Shown piece by piece: positions 61,239 through 64,000 of a stretch of DNA of 64,000 nt (positions are counted from its first letter, which is position 1; each line of letters opens with the position of its first letter). The notes below the pieces were generated by a model, which searched no databases, was not told the DNA's origin, and was given only the letters and a program-made list of their open reading frames with translations. Made by a program: the position numbers and the translations under genes. Source of the stretch: Hyphomicrobiales bacterium (GTDB taxonomy: Bacteria; Pseudomonadota; Alphaproteobacteria; Rhizobiales; Rhizobiaceae); the NCBI GenBank assembly GCA_900465665.1, contig UBJO01000032.1, positions 1 through 64,000 on the forward strand, read 5' to 3'.

Positions 61239-62321
61239 CTAGCGCGCCACTGCCTCGAGAAACATGTCTCTGAACCGCGTACGGTCGATATCGAGAACGA
61301 CGGTGATCTTGCCGGCCTTCGCGGGTGCGGACTTGTCGTCGAACACGATGAACTGGCCACGCTGGCGCCCCTCACCGATATCGACGTCGGCAAGGACCTC
61401 CGTGGTTTTCGCGGCAAGCGTCGGATCGATGGCAATCGCCGTGGTGATCTCGTCCCACATCGGTAGATCCTTCCAGGCGTTCTTCACGAGATAATCCGTC
61501 AAGGCCGGTGATTTTGCCTTCATCTCCTTGATGAGCGCCTCATCGACGGACACCGCATTAGTGACCAGGCCGGTCGCTACAATCGATGGAAATCCCGCCG
61601 TCATGACGATATGGGCAGCCTCCGGATCGAAGATGGAATTGAAGGCATCGGCCGACAGGACCTTACCTGACGCTGGATCGAAAGTCGCTTTCGGCGCCCC
61701 GGTGACCAGCAAGGTTTTCACCAGTGACGCAAATTGCGGGTCGGTTCTGACGGCGAGCGCAATGTTGGTCAGTGGCCCGGCGGCGACAATCGTGATCTGA
61801 CCGGGATATTTGTGAACCTGCTCGATCATGAAATCGACAGCCGATTGTGTTTGAGGCTTGGTCGTCGGCATGCCTTCCTGGAGATCAGGGACCTTCAACG
61901 GATCGAAATCCGGCTTGGTCCCGTCCGTCTCCGCCTTATTCCACGCACCCTTCCAGCCGAGCTTCCCGTATTGCGCTTCCCAAGCACTCAACCGAGCAGG
62001 CGTATTGATCAGCGGCATCAGCGCGCCCTTGTAGACCGGGATTTGCGGATGTTGCGCGATCTCCAGAAACCGAAGCGTCTGGGCAACGCCCTTCGGCATC
62101 CATTCATCGCCGGTGACAGCCGTCAATCCGAGCAGCTCGACCTTCGGATTGTCGAGAAAGAAAAGAATGGGCTGCAGATCAGATCCCCCAGGCCCGGCGA
62201 AATCCTGATCGAGGATGAATTTGGCCGGCGCTGTCTGGGCGTGAACTGTCGCAAAAGACATTCCAAACGCAAGAGCCGTTACGAGCTGGAGGGAGAAGGA
62301 TCGCATGCGGTAACTGTTCAT
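61239..62321 (-). CDS. Exported nucleoside hydrolase-family protein
   Basis: A 360-residue protein with a signal peptide (about 1-29, VHA-Q cleavage), so it acts in the periplasm or outside. The family's N-terminal calcium motif, usually DTDPGIDD, is changed to D38-Q-D40-F-A-G-P-G-G-S-D48, with a longer loop and one Asp fewer. Other family segments are kept: QITIVAAGPLTNIALAVR and FPSIVATGLVTNAV. Secreted nucleoside hydrolases salvage bases from external nucleosides, but the altered motif makes substrate and activity uncertain. It is divergent from the LysR gene at 62473. Confidence 0.82.
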   Translation of the reverse strand: MNSYRMRSFSLQLVTALAFGMSFATVHAQTAPAKFILDQDFAGPGGSDLQPILFFLDNPKVELLGLTAVTGDEWMPKGVAQTLRFLEIAQHPQIPVYKGALMPLINTPARLSAWEAQYGKLGWKGAWNKAETDGTKPDFDPLKVPDLQEGMPTTKPQTQSAVDFMIEQVHKYPGQITIVAAGPLTNIALAVRTDPQFASLVKTLLVTGAPKATFDPASGKVLSADAFNSIFDPEAAHIVMTAGFPSIVATGLVTNAVSVDEALIKEMKAKSPALTDYLVKNAWKDLPMWDEITTAIAIDPTLAAKTTEVLADVDIGEGRQRGQFIVFDDKSAPAKAGKITVVLDIDRTRFRDMFLEAVAR

Positions 62322-62472
62322 TCGGATTTCCCCTCTCGCCTTGATCTTGGATGGGCTTTAACAAATTCGGCCGCGCTCGGCGGCGGCATCGTCTCCGATC
62401 TTATTGACGCTTGACCTGCTGTCAGCCCTTTGAGATGCAAACTGTCGTCCAAGCTTTTGAACGAGTGTAACG

Positions 62473-63423
62473 ATGCAACTGGATGATATTCGCGCCTTCG
62501 AACGTATTGCCTCCAGCGGCTCTCTTTCCGACGCGGCGCGCAGACACGGCATACCCAAGAGCAGCTTAAGCCATGGTCTCAGACGTCTTGAAGTCGAGTT
62601 AGGAGCCGCGCTGTTCGAGCGGCGAGGAAGCCGGCTGATCCTGACCGACGAAGGTCATGCGTTTCTCAGCCATGCCCAGGATGTCGTTCGCGCCTGCGAG
62701 CGGGCAGAAGACGCCGTTCGGACGAAACGTCTCAGTAGCATCGTGAAACTGCGCGTCGGAACGACGGACGAACTGGGCACCAACCTCATGGCACCCATGT
62801 GCCTGCAATATCTCAGGCGCAACGGCGATGTCTCTTTCGACCTCGCCGTGCTCAACAAGGTGGATCTGTTTCATCGTGACGCTGGCCTCGATTGCATTAT
62901 CTTCGCCGGTCCGCCGCCAGAAGATGAAGCCAAAAACCTCATCCATCGTCGCATCGCCCGTTACGTCAGCTGTCTCTACGCCTCACCGGACTATATCAGT
63001 GAATATGGCATTCCAACGAATATTGATGAGTTGCGCCGTCATCCGCTGATCGAAAACCGTGCCGCCGGAGGAACCGGGGTCTGGTCGATCGCGAGCGAGC
63101 AGGAGCGCGTTATTATCCACCCAAGCGGGAAGACATCGACCAACGACAACTGGCTGGCAAAGTTGTCCGTCATCCAGGGCATGGGCATCGGCTTTTTCCC
63201 GGAATGGTTCACGATTGAGGAGGTTCGCGCCGGGATCCTTGTCCCTGTTCTGCCAGAGTGGAGTTCAGATGCGGTTTCGGTCGGCATCTACTATCATGCC
63301 CATCGGTTCTCCAATCCGCAGATCAAGGCGTTCGTGACATACCTGGCAACGCAGTTTCACGGGTTCTACCGCTTTCCCTACCGCGAAGGGGATTTCGATA
63401 TGGGTGGGATCAAGCTGCCTTGA
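62473..63423 (+). CDS. LysR-family transcriptional regulator
   Basis: A 316-residue LysR regulator. The helix-turn-helix lies at about 4-62 (IRAFERIASSGSLSDAARRH, KSSLSHGLRRLEVELGAALF). The effector domain has the usual two lobes and ends in a basic tail. It is divergent from the nucleoside hydrolase gene across 151 bp and probably regulates it. A tRNA T-arm-like repeat lies 44 nt after its stop. Confidence 0.9.
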   Translation: MQLDDIRAFERIASSGSLSDAARRHGIPKSSLSHGLRRLEVELGAALFERRGSRLILTDEGHAFLSHAQDVVRACERAEDAVRTKRLSSIVKLRVGTTDELGTNLMAPMCLQYLRRNGDVSFDLAVLNKVDLFHRDAGLDCIIFAGPPPEDEAKNLIHRRIARYVSCLYASPDYISEYGIPTNIDELRRHPLIENRAAGGTGVWSIASEQERVIIHPSGKTSTNDNWLAKLSVIQGMGIGFFPEWFTIEEVRAGILVPVLPEWSSDAVSVGIYYHAHRFSNPQIKAFVTYLATQFHGFYRFPYREGDFDMGGIKLP

Positions 63424-63466
63424 GATAGCAAGCTCAGGCACATAAACGGGGTCGACAGGCGGCTTT

Positions 63467-63493
63467 GCTCTTGAAGGGACTCGAACCGCCGAC
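63467..63493. repeat. tRNA T-arm-like repeat, copy C
   Basis: GCTCTTGAAGGGACTCGAAC continues to GCCGAC. It is nearly identical to copy B at 55403. The acceptor-like end is present but the element cannot form a full cloverleaf. Like the other copies, it lies just downstream of a plus-strand regulator gene. Confidence 0.6.
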
Positions 63494-63550
63494 GTGTGCC
63501 TGCGATTGCCAAACGAGAGCCGACGGTAATGATGACCAACATTTCCATCT

Positions 63551-63586
63551 AAAAATGCCTGCCGCGGGAGGAGAGATGCGGCAGGC
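63551..63586 (-). terminator. Rho-independent terminator downstream of the alpha/beta hydrolase gene
   Basis: GCCTGCCGC (63557-63565) pairs with GCGGCAGGC (63578-63586). On the minus strand the stem is followed by ATTTTT (63556-63551). It lies 89 nt past the stop of the minus-strand hydrolase gene. Confidence 0.8.
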
Positions 63587-63674
63587 GATCGGAGTAAATG
63601 GCTGGCCCACAAAGAGAGGCTTGGAGGAGGATTCCTGAACCTTTTTCAGCCGGTGCGGAAGCCTCACTCCGCTT

Positions 63675-64000
63675 TCATTTTGCGATCTTGCGATCGAGGA
63701 AACTCCTGATCAGCGGAGCCATCTCGTCCAGCTTGTCTTCAAGCGCAAAGTGGCCTGTATCAAGGAGATGGAACTCTGCATCGGGAAGATCGCGAAGATA
63801 GGGATGCGCGCCCTCTTCTGGGAAGATCTTGTCGTTCTTGCCCCAGACGATCAGCGTCGGGGGCTTCCGGTCGCGGAAGAATGCCTGGAACTGCGGATAG
63901 AGCGGTAGGTTGGTGCGGTAATCGTAGAACAGATCGAGCTGGATATCCTTGTTCCCCGGCCGGTCGAGCAGCGCCTGGTCGTGCACCCAGTTGTCGGGGC
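63675..64000 (-). CDS. Alpha/beta hydrolase, C-terminal part (runs off the window)
   Basis: The minus-strand frame is open to the right edge; the 5' part is outside. The visible 108 residues show a lid-to-core transition ([20 protein letters not shown]), the strand and turn [18 protein letters not shown] with the catalytic Asp/Glu position, and the terminal [17 protein letters not shown] with the catalytic His. This matches the C-terminus of haloalkane-dehalogenase/epoxide-hydrolase-like enzymes. The nucleophile is off-window, so the type of hydrolase is unknown. Confidence 0.85.
   Translation of the reverse strand, partial: PDNWVHDQALLDRPGNKDIQLDLFYDYRTNLPLYPQFQAFFRDRKPPTLIVWGKNDKIFPEEGAHPYLRDLPDAEFHLLDTGHFALEDKLDEMAPLIRSFLDRKIAK

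Overview
The window looks like an accessory region (large plasmid, chromid or chromosomal island) of a Rhizobiaceae-type alphaproteobacterium. This is an inference from gene content: ribose/xylose-type (ChvE-Ggu/XylFGH-like) sugar importers, many LysR, TetR, GntR, IclR and Rrf2 regulators beside short-chain dehydrogenases, a group II intron tail of rhizobial type, and GC-rich codon use. No rRNA gene, intact tRNA gene, replication gene or CRISPR array was seen.

Layout. 1-1.4 kb is a scar zone: the 3' end of a group II intron, an IS3-type orfA scrap, a decayed enoyl-CoA hydratase and a perfect 19-bp inverted repeat. 1.5-7.35 kb holds stress and redox genes: Ada with a SnoaL-like partner, an Rrf2 regulator with a visible operator leading NmrA-like, cupin and AhpD-like genes, and an SDR/LysR divergent pair.

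7.5-38 kb is the most coherent part and the best candidate for an undescribed system. It is a catabolic island built around an IclR regulator (11360-12142). It contains an SMP-30 lactonase, a Gfo/Idh/MocA dehydrogenase with a TIM-barrel isomerase/lyase, an SDR, an enolase-superfamily dehydratase, a complete TPP/lipoate dehydrogenase complex (fused E1, two-lipoyl E2, E3), a second SDR, two zinc-type alcohol dehydrogenases, a mutarotase-like protein, a PntAB transhydrogenase, a GMC flavoprotein, and two sugar ABC importers. A palindrome of form CATCAT-N3-ATGATG recurs in the promoter regions of at least six of these units. In four of them it sits 13-14 bp upstream of a TTGACA hexamer. This suggests one IclR regulon for import and non-phosphorylative oxidation of an unknown sugar or polyol. 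The complex could cleave either a 2-oxo acid or an acyloin (acetoin-dehydrogenase style), and PntAB could balance NADH and NADPH. Codon use in lpdA and pntAB is visibly more GC-rich than in their neighbours, as if housekeeping-type copies had been recruited.

38-44.8 kb holds a dead histidine kinase, SDRs (one lacking its catalytic Tyr and Lys), a DHA1-type MFS exporter/LysR pair, and a TetR/SDR divergent pair with two tandem perfect palindromes, followed by a frameshifted HbpS/GlcG-like gene. 44.8-49.2 kb is a same-strand run: alpha/beta hydrolase, secreted Kelch protein, CMD protein, MFS, aldo/keto reductase. 49.2-55.4 kb has an AraC regulator, an unknown protein, an aldo/keto reductase, a peroxiredoxin, a MerR remnant, an HWE-type histidine kinase and a qorB/qorR-like pair. 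55.5-61.2 kb is an amino-acid-type ABC operon with an AllA-like protein, an amidase and a DUF2848 protein, divergent from a GntR regulator with a 16-bp palindrome between them. 61.2-64 kb holds an exported nucleoside hydrolase, a LysR regulator and the 3' part of an alpha/beta hydrolase cut by the window edge.
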